64,000 nt of DNA from Bacteroidia bacterium (GTDB lineage: Bacteria > Bacteroidota > Bacteroidia > B-17B0 > Aurantibacillaceae). The stretch spans positions 22,705 to 86,704 of the forward strand of contig JALHPG010000005.1 of NCBI GenBank assembly GCA_022842625.1, read 5' to 3'. Positions 45,381 to 53,320 of this stretch are shown piece after piece. The position numbers were made by a program, and so were the translations under genes. Below the pieces are notes generated by a model. That model made no database searches. It saw only the letters and a list, made by a program, of their open reading frames with translations, and was not told where the DNA came from. Every line of letters starts with the position of its first letter. The first letter of the stretch is position 1.

Positions 45381-46137
45381 GTTTTTGATGGTATAAATTT
45401 CTGATTTTTTTATATTTTAAATAGGTAGCGTAAGCCGAAATTTTAGAAATTAAATATCCTGCCTTTCCATCTAAAAACCCAAGCTTCAATAAATAATGAT
45501 CAATAAATTTAGCCACAGGATTTACAATTAATTTAAAAAGAGGCGCTTTTTTTCCATTTTCAAAATAGGCTTTAGAGGCTATGTTCGTAAAGTATTCTAC
45601 TTGCTTGTAATGATCTTGTACTGAATAATAACTGTAGTGCAAAATATCGCCTTTTAAATGTCCTGTATTTTTATCACCTGCAAACAATTCATATTTATCG
45701 TGTGGATTAACCCCTGTCCAATGCCCCTTTGATCTGTCCCATAAACGTAATTTGGTATCGGGGTACCAGCCGCAATGTTTTACCCAGTGTCCGCAATAAT
45801 TAGTTAATCGGTTCATGTAATAGCCTTCTTTCGCAAAGTTCTTTTTTATTTCTGAAATAGAGGCTGTAAGAGTTTCGTCTAAAGCCTCATCGGCATCTAA
45901 CGACAATACATGCGGGTTTGAAGCATAGGTAATAGCTCTGTTTTTTTGTTGAATATGCCCGTCAAATGCATGCTGAAAGAATTTTACCCCATGTTTTTCG
46001 CAAATTGCCTGAGTTTTATCCTTACTAAAGGAGTCTAACACCACAATTTCGTCCGCAATCCCTTTAACAGAGAGCAAACAACGCTCTATATTCTTCTCCT
46101 CATTAAAGGTAATTATAACAACTGACAACTTTATCAC
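45370..46137 (-). CDS. Glycosyltransferase family 2 (WaaE/KdtX-like)
   Basis: A 255-residue GT-A enzyme. It opens with LSVVIITFNEEKNIERCL and has the metal/nucleotide motif DADEAL (81-86). The C-terminal region CGHWVKHCGWYPDTKLRL and WTGVNPHDKYEL is typical of the WaaE/KdtX subgroup that adds a sugar to the LPS inner core. No membrane helix is obvious. The start is GTG at 46135-46137. It is the first of three genes (GT2, GT9, SDR) on the minus strand, divergent from the TMTC-like gene 41 bases away. Confidence 0.87.
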   Translation of the reverse strand: MIKLSVVIITFNEEKNIERCLLSVKGIADEIVVLDSFSKDKTQAICEKHGVKFFQHAFDGHIQQKNRAITYASNPHVLSLDADEALDETLTASISEIKKNFAKEGYYMNRLTNYCGHWVKHCGWYPDTKLRLWDRSKGHWTGVNPHDKYELFAGDKNTGHLKGDILHYSYYSVQDHYKQVEYFTNIASKAYFENGKKAPLFKLIVNPVAKFIDHYLLKLGFLDGKAGYLISKISAYATYLKYKKIRNLYHQKPAK

Positions 46138-46178
46138 GCCCTAAAAATACCAATTTTTAAAGAAATGCTATTTTTGTT

Positions 46179-48008
46179 GTGTTGTTTAGTCAAATAAAAA
46201 AAATAATCGGGCAAAATATGGTACTAACCGTTGCATTAATTGTAACTGTTTTGGTGTACTATAAATTTTTCTTTTATGGCCATATCAGTTGGGATGACCC
46301 TGAAATGGTTTTTAAAAATAAATTCGTAAGGACGTTTGACGTAAAAGGATTATTCACCAATCATTTTGTAGGAAATTATATTCCTATAACCATGTTAACA
46401 CATTCAATTGGTTGGCTGCTTTTTGAAAATAATGATGGCGGACATCATTTTATTAATCTTTTGTTTCATTTAATTAATGGGGTTTTAGTTTATCAATTAA
46501 CAAAACGACTTTTCAAAAATGATCTAATAACGAATATAGCTACAATTGTTTTTTTATTGCATCCAATGCAAGTTGAATCTGTTGGTTGGATAAGCGAATT
46601 AAAAAACGTATTGTCAACTACCTTTTTTTTAGCAGGTGTTTTGAGTTATTTAAATTTTACCGAGCGTTCAAAAAAGAGCGATTACGCTTTGTGTTTTTTC
46701 TATTTTATATTAGGTTGTTTAAGTAAATCCTCAGTAGTTGTGTTTCCAATTGCTTTAATTTGTTTGGATATTTTATTGCAAAAAAAGATCTCCTTTAAAT
46801 TTTTGATCAATAAAATTCCTTTTATAATTATTTCGATCGTAATTGGATTAATAAATATTAAAACACAAACCGCCGATCAATTCATTAATCTTTCACACGA
46901 ATTCCCATTCTATCAACGAATCGGTTTTGCAGGTTATGCGCTTCTAAAATATTTTATTCTTTTTATTTTGCCTGTTAACCTTAGCGTTATTTATCCTTAC
47001 CCGGAAATTAATACAGCCGTATTTGGCGTTGGCTATTCCGGTTTACTGATCATTATCGCCTTAATTATTTTGTTCATTAAACAAAAAAAATATCAAGCAG
47101 CGGCAATTATACTTTTTGTTATTACTAATTTGATCTTAGTACTGCAATTTATTCCGTTTGGTGAAGTGCTTTATGCAGACCGTTACGCCTACGTTCCACT
47201 CATTGGTTTTGCCTGGCTAATTGGTTTAATTTTATCCAACTTAAAACTTCCGGTAAGTATTTTATCCTTTGTTTTTATCGCCTTGTTTTCTGTTTTTTCT
47301 TTTTCGAGAAGTTTAGATTGGAAAAGCGCATTGAATTTATACGAAGACATTAATAAAAAATACCCTAACCAATTTTTGGTTTTAAATAGTATTGGCGTTG
47401 AAAGTATGTTCTTAAATGAGAACGAAAAAGCCTTGGATTATTTAAACAGAGCAGTTTCTGTAGCTCCAAGAAATTATAAAGGATTTTATAATAGAGGATT
47501 GTTGTATTTGAAGAACAACCAACCTGAGCAAGCCATAAAAAGTTTTAATCAAACTCTGGAATTATACAATTATTCAAAAGCTTATGTTGGAAGAGCGAAT
47601 GCATATTACATGTTAGGCGACTTTCCAAAAGCAATAAACGACGCCAATTTCGTTTTAAAAACAGAACCAAATAACATCAAAGCACATTTTGTTTTAGGCA
47701 ATTGTTATAATGATCTAAACAGATTAGAGGATGCACTTAATGAATACAATATTTGTTTAAAATACAATAAAGATGAAGCCGAATTTTATTTTAAACGCGG
47801 CATTGTGTATGGCAAAAAGCAAGATTTTAATGCCTGCATAAATGAAATTAATATTTGCCTGCAATTAAATCCGAATTACTTTGAAGCATACTATTGGAGA
47901 GGTGTAGCTAAAGTTAATTTAAAACAAAATGGTTGCGAAGATTTTAAAATCGCCGCGCAAAAAAATCATCAACCGGCAATTGACACGTTTAATAAATTTT
48001 GCAGATGA
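46179..48008 (+). CDS. Polytopic membrane protein with C-terminal TPRs (TMTC-like, GT-C fold candidate)
   Basis: About ten to twelve membrane helices fill residues 14-390, and five or six TPR units follow (about 395-600; for example AVSVAPRNYKGFYNRGLLYL, SFNQTLELYNYSKAYVGRAN). The first external loop has the acidic motif WDDPEMV, placed as in GT-C glycosyltransferases. The layout of helices plus TPRs is that of TMTC O-mannosyltransferases. Protein glycosylation is known in Bacteroidota, so a role there is possible but unproven. The longest frame starts with GTG at 46179. However, TATTTTTG at 46169-46176 is an exact -7 consensus, and transcription from it would favour the ATG at 46218. Confidence 0.75.
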   Translation: MLFSQIKKIIGQNMVLTVALIVTVLVYYKFFFYGHISWDDPEMVFKNKFVRTFDVKGLFTNHFVGNYIPITMLTHSIGWLLFENNDGGHHFINLLFHLINGVLVYQLTKRLFKNDLITNIATIVFLLHPMQVESVGWISELKNVLSTTFFLAGVLSYLNFTERSKKSDYALCFFYFILGCLSKSSVVVFPIALICLDILLQKKISFKFLINKIPFIIISIVIGLINIKTQTADQFINLSHEFPFYQRIGFAGYALLKYFILFILPVNLSVIYPYPEINTAVFGVGYSGLLIIIALIILFIKQKKYQAAAIILFVITNLILVLQFIPFGEVLYADRYAYVPLIGFAWLIGLILSNLKLPVSILSFVFIALFSVFSFSRSLDWKSALNLYEDINKKYPNQFLVLNSIGVESMFLNENEKALDYLNRAVSVAPRNYKGFYNRGLLYLKNNQPEQAIKSFNQTLELYNYSKAYVGRANAYYMLGDFPKAINDANFVLKTEPNNIKAHFVLGNCYNDLNRLEDALNEYNICLKYNKDEAEFYFKRGIVYGKKQDFNACINEINICLQLNPNYFEAYYWRGVAKVNLKQNGCEDFKIAAQKNHQPAIDTFNKFCR

Positions 48009-48784
48009 AAGTAAGCATTATACAAACCAATTTATTTTGGGAAGACAGAGAAAAAAACCTCGCACATTTTGATGCACTCATCAATAAAATAAATGAGCCA
48101 ACAGATCTGATCGTTTTACCCGAAATGTTTACTACAGGATTTAGCATGAACCCTGAAAGAACTGCGGAGCCTCATTTAACAAGCTCTCATACTTGGTTAT
48201 TACAAAAAGCAAAAGAAAAAAACGCAACTATTACCTGCAGTGTTGCAATAAAAGATGGTGCTAATTATTTTAATCGTCTGCATTGGGTTGAACCAAATGG
48301 TACTTCCAGCTTTTACGATAAACGCCATTTATTTAGAATGGCAAAAGAAGACGAAAAATATACCGCTGGAAAAGAAAAAATCATCAAACAAATTAGTGAA
48401 TTTAAAATAATGCCATTAGTTTGTTACGATCTGCGTTTTCCGGTATGGAGCAGAAATTTTAAAGACCATCAACCAAATTATGATATTTTAATATACCTTG
48501 CTAATTGGCCGGAAGTACGCAATTACCCTTGGAAACAATTATTGATAGCGCGTGCTATCGAAAACCAGTGTTATGTAATTGGTGTTAACCGAATTGGAAA
48601 AGACGGCAACGATTTTAATCACTCCGGTGATAGTATGGTAATTAACCCAAGAGGTGAGATCATCAATAAACCAAAAGCAAACGAAGAAAATATTGAAACG
48701 ATCACTTTAGATAAAACCTATTTAGATGAATTCAGAAAGATTTTTCCGGTTGGATTAGATGCTGATGATTTTGAGTTGAAATAA
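48005..48784 (+). CDS. Nitrilase-superfamily amidase (omega-amidase/YafV-like)
   Basis: A 259-residue C-N hydrolase with the complete catalytic triad Glu40 (VLPEMF), Lys106 (YDKRHLF) and Cys140 (PLVCYDLRFPVWSRN). The size and motifs fit omega-amidases, which hydrolyse 2-oxoglutaramate and 2-oxosuccinamate. The ATG at 48005 forms an ATGA overlap with the stop of the TPR membrane protein. A TTG two codons earlier is in frame but less likely. Confidence 0.87.
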   Translation: MKVSIIQTNLFWEDREKNLAHFDALINKINEPTDLIVLPEMFTTGFSMNPERTAEPHLTSSHTWLLQKAKEKNATITCSVAIKDGANYFNRLHWVEPNGTSSFYDKRHLFRMAKEDEKYTAGKEKIIKQISEFKIMPLVCYDLRFPVWSRNFKDHQPNYDILIYLANWPEVRNYPWKQLLIARAIENQCYVIGVNRIGKDGNDFNHSGDSMVINPRGEIINKPKANEENIETITLDKTYLDEFRKIFPVGLDADDFELK

Positions 48785-48795
48785 AAAGTCATTGC

Positions 48796-48826
48796 CAATC
48801 CCCCTAACCCCCTTCTCCAAGGGGGA
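48796..48826. repeat. CCCCCTAACCCCC-type dispersed hairpin repeat
   Basis: Within the nitrilase/leuS gap, CCCCCTT (48808-48814) pairs with AAGGGGG (48819-48825) around four bases, preceded by CCCCCTAA. This looks like a common dispersed repeat of Bacteroidota and other groups. It has no T-run, so it is not a standard terminator. Confidence 0.55.
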
Positions 48827-48846
48827 ATTAACCGCTAATTCAGACA

Positions 48847-48877
48847 TTTGTTAGAGCCCCCTAAAATCTTATCTTTG
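48847..48877 (+). promoter_or_regulatory. leuS promoter, Bacteroidota consensus
   Basis: TTTG at 48847-48850 and TATCTTTG at 48870-48877 match the -33 (TTTG) and -7 (TAnnTTTG) elements, with a 19-base spacer. Transcription would start near 48884, giving a leader of about 30 bases to the leuS ATG. This is the best promoter match found in the window. Confidence 0.6.
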
Positions 48878-48915
48878 TACCCTATTTTACAAAACAATAA
48901 TTACCTGAATTTACA

Positions 48916-51900
48916 ATGGAATACAATTTTACCGATATAGAAAAAAGATGGCAAAATTTTTGGGCTTCTAATAAAACATTTAAAGCTGAAGATTCATCCA
49001 TTAAACCAAAATATTATGTACTGGATATGTTCCCGTATCCATCCGGTGCAGGCTTACACGTTGGGCATCCATTAGGTTATATTGCCTCTGATATTGTTGC
49101 GCGCTACAAACGCCACAAAGGTTTTAATGTGTTGCATCCCATGGGTTACGATAGTTTTGGTTTACCTGCTGAGCAATACGCTATACAAACCGGACAACAT
49201 CCAAAAATTACTACCGAAGAAAACATTGCGCGCTACCGCATGCAAATGGATAAAATTGGTTTTAGTTTTGATTGGGATAGAGAAGTGAAAACATCAAACC
49301 CCGATTATTACAAATGGACACAATGGATCTTTATTCAAATTTTTAATTCGTGGTACAATAAAACAACAGATAAAGCAGAAAACATTTCTTCATTAATAAA
49401 AGAGTTTGAAGCAAATGGAAATGCGAATGTAAATGCGGTTTGCGACGAAAACGTAAAATCATTTTCTGCTCAAGATTGGAAAGCCTTTTCTGAAAAAGAA
49501 AAGTCAGATACTTTAATGGCCTACCGTTTAACGTATTTAGGCGAAGCCTATGTTAACTGGTGTCCTGCATTAGGAACTGTATTAGCAAACGACGAAGTTA
49601 AAGATGGTGTAAGCGAACGTGGCGGACATCCAGTAGAACGGAAACTCATGAAACAATGGAGCATGCGCATTACAGCCTATGCACAACGATTGTTAGATGG
49701 ATTAGATACTTTAGACTGGACAGAAAGTTTAAAAGAATCGCAACGTTATTGGATTGGAAGAAGTGAAGGCACTTCATTGCGATTTAAGATACAAGACACA
49801 GGACTTAAGACTAGCGACTCACAACTAACGACTGAAGAAATAGAAGTGTTTACAACTCGTCCTGATACAATTTTTGGTGTGTCGTTTGTTACACTTGCAC
49901 CCGAGCATGAATTAGTAGAAACATTAACCACTGCAGAAAATAAAAAAGCGGTGGATGATTATGTTACCGTTTCTAAAAACAGAAGTGAGCGCGAACGCCA
50001 AGCGGATGTTACAAAAATATCCGGTGTATTTACAGGTTCTTATGTTATACATCCGTTTACAGGAAAACAAATTCCTATTTGGGTCGGCGATTATGTTTTA
50101 GCCGGATATGGCACAGGAGCTGTTATGGCAGTGCCGGCACATGATGAGCGTGATTTTAAATTCGCGAATTATTTTGGTTTACCATTACCACAAGTTATTG
50201 AGCCAACTAAAGACCACGATTTTTCAAAAGATGCATGGGGAGATAAAGAAGGTAAATTAATTAACTCCGATTTTTTAAATGGGTTAGATGTAAAGTCTGC
50301 TCTTAAAAAAGCGATCGAAGAAATTGAAAAAAATAAATTAGGAAAGAAAAAAATTAACTTCCGTTTACGCGATGCTGTATTTGGCAGACAGCGTTATTGG
50401 GGAGAGCCAATTCCTATTTATTATAAGGACGGAATTCCATTTGCTTTAAGTGATAACGAATTGCCTTTAGTGTTGCCCGAAGTAGATAAATATTTACCAA
50501 CCGAAGATGGCGAACCACCTTTAGCGAGAGCGAAAGATTGGAAATACATGCCTTCGGAAGGTGGGGCTTTTGACTACGAACACAGTACCATGCCGGGTTG
50601 GGCAGGAAGCTCTTGGTATTTTTTACGTTATATGGATCCTCATAACGGTTCGGTATTTGCCGATAAAAAATTAACCGAGTACTGGAAACAAGTTGACCTA
50701 TACATTGGTGGTAGCGAACATGCCACCGGGCATTTATTATACGTTCGCTTCTGGACAAAATTTTTGAACGACCTTGGACACATTGCCATTGATGAACCTG
50801 CAAAGAAGTTGATCAACCAAGGGATGATACAGGGAAGAAGTAATTTTGTTTATAGATTTATGCCCTCTTTTTCTGGTAGTGATAAAAACGTTGAAATTTT
50901 AAATTATTTTAAATCAAACCCAGTTTTTATTTCAAAAAATTTAGCGGATGAAATTCAAAATAAAAAAACTACTTCTAATGAATTATTAAGCAAGCATTGG
51001 GAGTCAATCAAGGAAAAGTTTGAGAAAGAAACAGGAATTAAGAATATTACATTCTGGGCTCAAGACGCCACTCCCTTAAATGTTGATGTTAATATAGTAT
51101 CCAACGATATATTAGACCAAGAAGCTTTTAGAAATTGGAGAGATGATTTTAAAAACGCTCAATTTATCACAGAAGAAAACGGAAAATATATTTGTGGTGT
51201 TGAAATTGAAAAAATGTCTAAGTCAAAATTCAATGTTGTAAGTCCTGATGATATTGGTGAAAAATTTGGAGCAGACACTTTACGTTTATACGAAATGTTT
51301 TTGGGTCCGTTAGAACAAAGTAAACCATGGAACACGAATGGTATTACAGGTGTTGCAGGATTTTTAAAGAAGCTATGGCGCTTGTTCTTCACGGCTTCGA
51401 CACAGTCTACCCTGAGCGGAGTCGAAGGGCTCAGCGTGACGGAAGACGTTCCAACCAAAGCAGAATTAAAAACCTTGCATAAAATGATCAAAAAAATCAC
51501 AGAAGACATTGAACGTTTTTCTTTCAATACATCTGTAAGTAATTTTATGATCTGTGTAAACGAATTAGGCGATCTTAAATGTAACAGGCGTGCAATTTTA
51601 GAACCTTTATTAATTTGTTTGTCACCATACGCACCGCACATTACCGAGGAGCTTTGGAGCTTATTAGGCCACAAAGAAAGCATAGCCTTTGCAACTTTCC
51701 CTTTACACAACGAAGAGTATTTAGTAGATGATAGCTTTACTTACCCAATTTCGTTTAACGGCAAAATGCGTTTAAACATTGAGTTAGCGGCAACCTTAAC
51801 TGTTCAGGAAATTGAAAAAGAAGTGATGAGCAGAGAAGATGTACAAAAATATTTAGAAGGTAAAACTCCTAAGAAAATTATTATTGTACCTAAGAAGATC

Positions 51901-51918
51901 GTGAATATTGTAGTGTAA
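48916..51918 (+). CDS. leuS: Leucyl-tRNA synthetase with repeat-derived insertions
   Basis: Class I synthetase charging tRNA-Leu. It has the HVGH form of the HIGH motif at 48-51, the KMSKS loop at 766-770, the editing-domain stretch [12 protein letters not shown] after residue 307, and the anticodon-binding domain to the C-terminus. At 1000 residues it is longer than I expect for Bacteroidota (about 930-950, from memory). The excess includes an insert near 289-307 encoded by a heptamer-period repeat and one near 826-843 encoded by a CCTGAGCGGAGTCGAAGG-type repeat. A third extra segment at about 649-715 has ordinary codon texture. All keep the frame and spare both catalytic motifs, so the enzyme is probably functional. 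Confidence 0.95.
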   Translation: MEYNFTDIEKRWQNFWASNKTFKAEDSSIKPKYYVLDMFPYPSGAGLHVGHPLGYIASDIVARYKRHKGFNVLHPMGYDSFGLPAEQYAIQTGQHPKITTEENIARYRMQMDKIGFSFDWDREVKTSNPDYYKWTQWIFIQIFNSWYNKTTDKAENISSLIKEFEANGNANVNAVCDENVKSFSAQDWKAFSEKEKSDTLMAYRLTYLGEAYVNWCPALGTVLANDEVKDGVSERGGHPVERKLMKQWSMRITAYAQRLLDGLDTLDWTESLKESQRYWIGRSEGTSLRFKIQDTGLKTSDSQLTTEEIEVFTTRPDTIFGVSFVTLAPEHELVETLTTAENKKAVDDYVTVSKNRSERERQADVTKISGVFTGSYVIHPFTGKQIPIWVGDYVLAGYGTGAVMAVPAHDERDFKFANYFGLPLPQVIEPTKDHDFSKDAWGDKEGKLINSDFLNGLDVKSALKKAIEEIEKNKLGKKKINFRLRDAVFGRQRYWGEPIPIYYKDGIPFALSDNELPLVLPEVDKYLPTEDGEPPLARAKDWKYMPSEGGAFDYEHSTMPGWAGSSWYFLRYMDPHNGSVFADKKLTEYWKQVDLYIGGSEHATGHLLYVRFWTKFLNDLGHIAIDEPAKKLINQGMIQGRSNFVYRFMPSFSGSDKNVEILNYFKSNPVFISKNLADEIQNKKTTSNELLSKHWESIKEKFEKETGIKNITFWAQDATPLNVDVNIVSNDILDQEAFRNWRDDFKNAQFITEENGKYICGVEIEKMSKSKFNVVSPDDIGEKFGADTLRLYEMFLGPLEQSKPWNTNGITGVAGFLKKLWRLFFTASTQSTLSGVEGLSVTEDVPTKAELKTLHKMIKKITEDIERFSFNTSVSNFMICVNELGDLKCNRRAILEPLLICLSPYAPHITEELWSLLGHKESIAFATFPLHNEEYLVDDSFTYPISFNGKMRLNIELAATLTVQEIEKEVMSREDVQKYLEGKTPKKIIIVPKKIVNIVV
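49781..49837. repeat. Heptamer-period repeat inside leuS
   Basis: Eight consecutive units fit a seven-base period without a slip: GATTTAA, GATACAA, GACACAG, GACTTAA, then GACTAGC, GACTCAC, AACTAAC, GACTGAA. It is translated as part of LeuRS just before the editing domain. Only one arm of the dyad seen in the intergenic copies is present. Confidence 0.72.
51391..51442. repeat. Dispersed palindromic repeat inside leuS (GAGCGGAGTCGAAGG type)
   Basis: CTTCGAC (51395-51401) and GTCGAAG (51421-51427) are inverted around a central CCCTGAGCGGA. A GCTCAGCGTGACGG tail follows. This is the commonly dispersed Bacteroidota sequence often seen translated as QSTLSGVEG. Here it yields [16 protein letters not shown] inside LeuRS between KMSKS and the anticodon-binding domain. 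Confidence 0.7.
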
Positions 51919-51978
51919 ACTACTTACATTTAAAAATAATAATTATATTCAACATATATTTATCAAAAACCATCAATT

Positions 51979-53034
51979 ATGAATTTAAAATTTAAATTAT
52001 TAACACTGACTTTATTTGTTAGTATCATTTCTTTTTCGCAAAAAAAATTATCCTCATGTTTTTCTACAGAAAGAAATCATACGGAAATGTTTAGTAAAGG
52101 AAGCAACGGCTTTTTAGAATTTTTTTACGTGCCAAATGGTGCTTGGAAAAAAGACAATTCAAGTTTCTCTGCCTCAAAAGTTAATGGCGATGTAAGTGCC
52201 ATTTATGAACCGCAGCGCAAACACTCAGCGGTTTTTTACAAGGGTGAAGATTCATTCTTACATTATTATTTTGTTGATGCAGGAAAATGGATGCACGATG
52301 GTGAATCATTCAAAGCATCTGGTATTGATGGAAATATAGCAACTGTATTTGAAACACAAAGAATGCACTCATCAGTTTTCTTTAAAGGTACAGACGGTTA
52401 TCTTCATTTCTATTATGTTAATAATGGCAAATGGCAGCATGATGGCGAATCATTTAAAGCAGTGAAGGTAGATGGTGATATTTCTGCTGTATACGAAACA
52501 CAAAGACAACATTGCGCAGTTTTTTTTAAAGGCACTGATGGATCATTACATTATTATTACGTGAGTAATGGCAAATGGCAACACGACGGTACTTCATTTG
52601 CTCAAACCAAAGTTGGCGGAGATATCAGTTCTGTTTTTGAAACCCAACGTAACCACAGTGCTGTATTCTTTAAAGGAGATGACAATAAGTTGCATTATTA
52701 CTTTTTAAACAATGGAAAATGGCAACATGACGGAACTTCATTTAGTTCATCAATAGTTGGCGGCCCAATAGCATCTGTTTTTGAAACACAGAGAAATCAT
52801 AGCGCAGTTTTTTTCAAAGGTGCTGACGGCGTGTTAAATTATTATTATTTACTAAATGGCGCTTGGGCTAAAGATGATAAATCATTTAGCGCGTCAAAGA
52901 TCAACACCACCATTTCTGTTATTTTTGAACCGCAAAGAAAACATAGTGCTGTTTTTTACACTGGTAGTGATGATAAAACACATTACTATTATGTTACTGA
53001 CGGGAAGTGGAATCATGATCAAAATTCTTTTTAA
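51979..53034 (+). CDS. Secreted seven-repeat protein, probable beta-propeller lectin
   Basis: A signal peptide (1-21, SIISFSQ) precedes seven tandem repeats of 48 residues that fill the rest of the 351-residue protein. The consensus is roughly ETQRNHSAVFFKG, DGxLHYYYV, NGKWQHDGxSF, then a short linker and GDISSVFE. The number, length and four-strand pattern of each unit fit a propeller with seven blades. The aromatic and His/Trp-rich motif resembles sugar-binding sites of fungal and bacterial propeller lectins. I do not recognise the exact family, and ligand binding is inference. There is no T9SS sorting domain, so it would be periplasmic or freely secreted. It starts 60 bases after leuS. Confidence 0.72.
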   Translation: MNLKFKLLTLTLFVSIISFSQKKLSSCFSTERNHTEMFSKGSNGFLEFFYVPNGAWKKDNSSFSASKVNGDVSAIYEPQRKHSAVFYKGEDSFLHYYFVDAGKWMHDGESFKASGIDGNIATVFETQRMHSSVFFKGTDGYLHFYYVNNGKWQHDGESFKAVKVDGDISAVYETQRQHCAVFFKGTDGSLHYYYVSNGKWQHDGTSFAQTKVGGDISSVFETQRNHSAVFFKGDDNKLHYYFLNNGKWQHDGTSFSSSIVGGPIASVFETQRNHSAVFFKGADGVLNYYYLLNGAWAKDDKSFSASKINTTISVIFEPQRKHSAVFYTGSDDKTHYYYVTDGKWNHDQNSF

Positions 53035-53140
53035 AGCAATTTTTTCATAATAGGTAATAGAATTTTATTTGCCGTTAAATTTGCAAACATTACAAGCTGC
53101 AATTTTGAGATCCTAATAGATGAAATATTTTATTCATTAG

Positions 53141-53251
53141 AGATTCCTCATTCTTGGAATGACTTGCCTATTGCAAATTACAAGAGTGTCATCCTGACGA
53201 AGGAAGGATCTGTACCTTTTCTCAAAAAGATTCCTCATTCTTCGGAATGAC
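53141..53251. repeat. Three alternating copies of a dispersed repeat
   Basis: Copies at 53141-53163 (AGATTCCTCATTCTTGGAAT then GAC), 53188-53211 (GTCATCCTGACGAAGGAAGG then ATCT) and 53228-53251 (close to the first) alternate in orientation. They belong with the copy at 156-179. The remaining sequence of this 286-base gap shows no gene. Confidence 0.65.
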
Positions 53252-53260
53252 AATAGATCA

Positions 53261-53295
53261 AAAAAAATGCGGTTCAAATTGAACCGCATTTTTTT
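53261..53295. terminator. Terminator of the dcw cluster after ftsZ
   Basis: AAAAAAATGCGGTTCAA pairs perfectly with TTGAACCGCATTTTTTT around a minimal loop. It is symmetrical, so it can stop both ftsZ (minus strand) and read-through from the plus strand. Confidence 0.85.
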
Positions 53296-53320
53296 ATTAA
53301 TTAATTTACCCCTAAAATAA

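Noticed and set aside
53261..53295. A tRNA-like GGTTCAA sequence
   Set aside because: It is one arm of a perfect hairpin with A and T runs, hence a terminator. No acceptor or anticodon stems are present.
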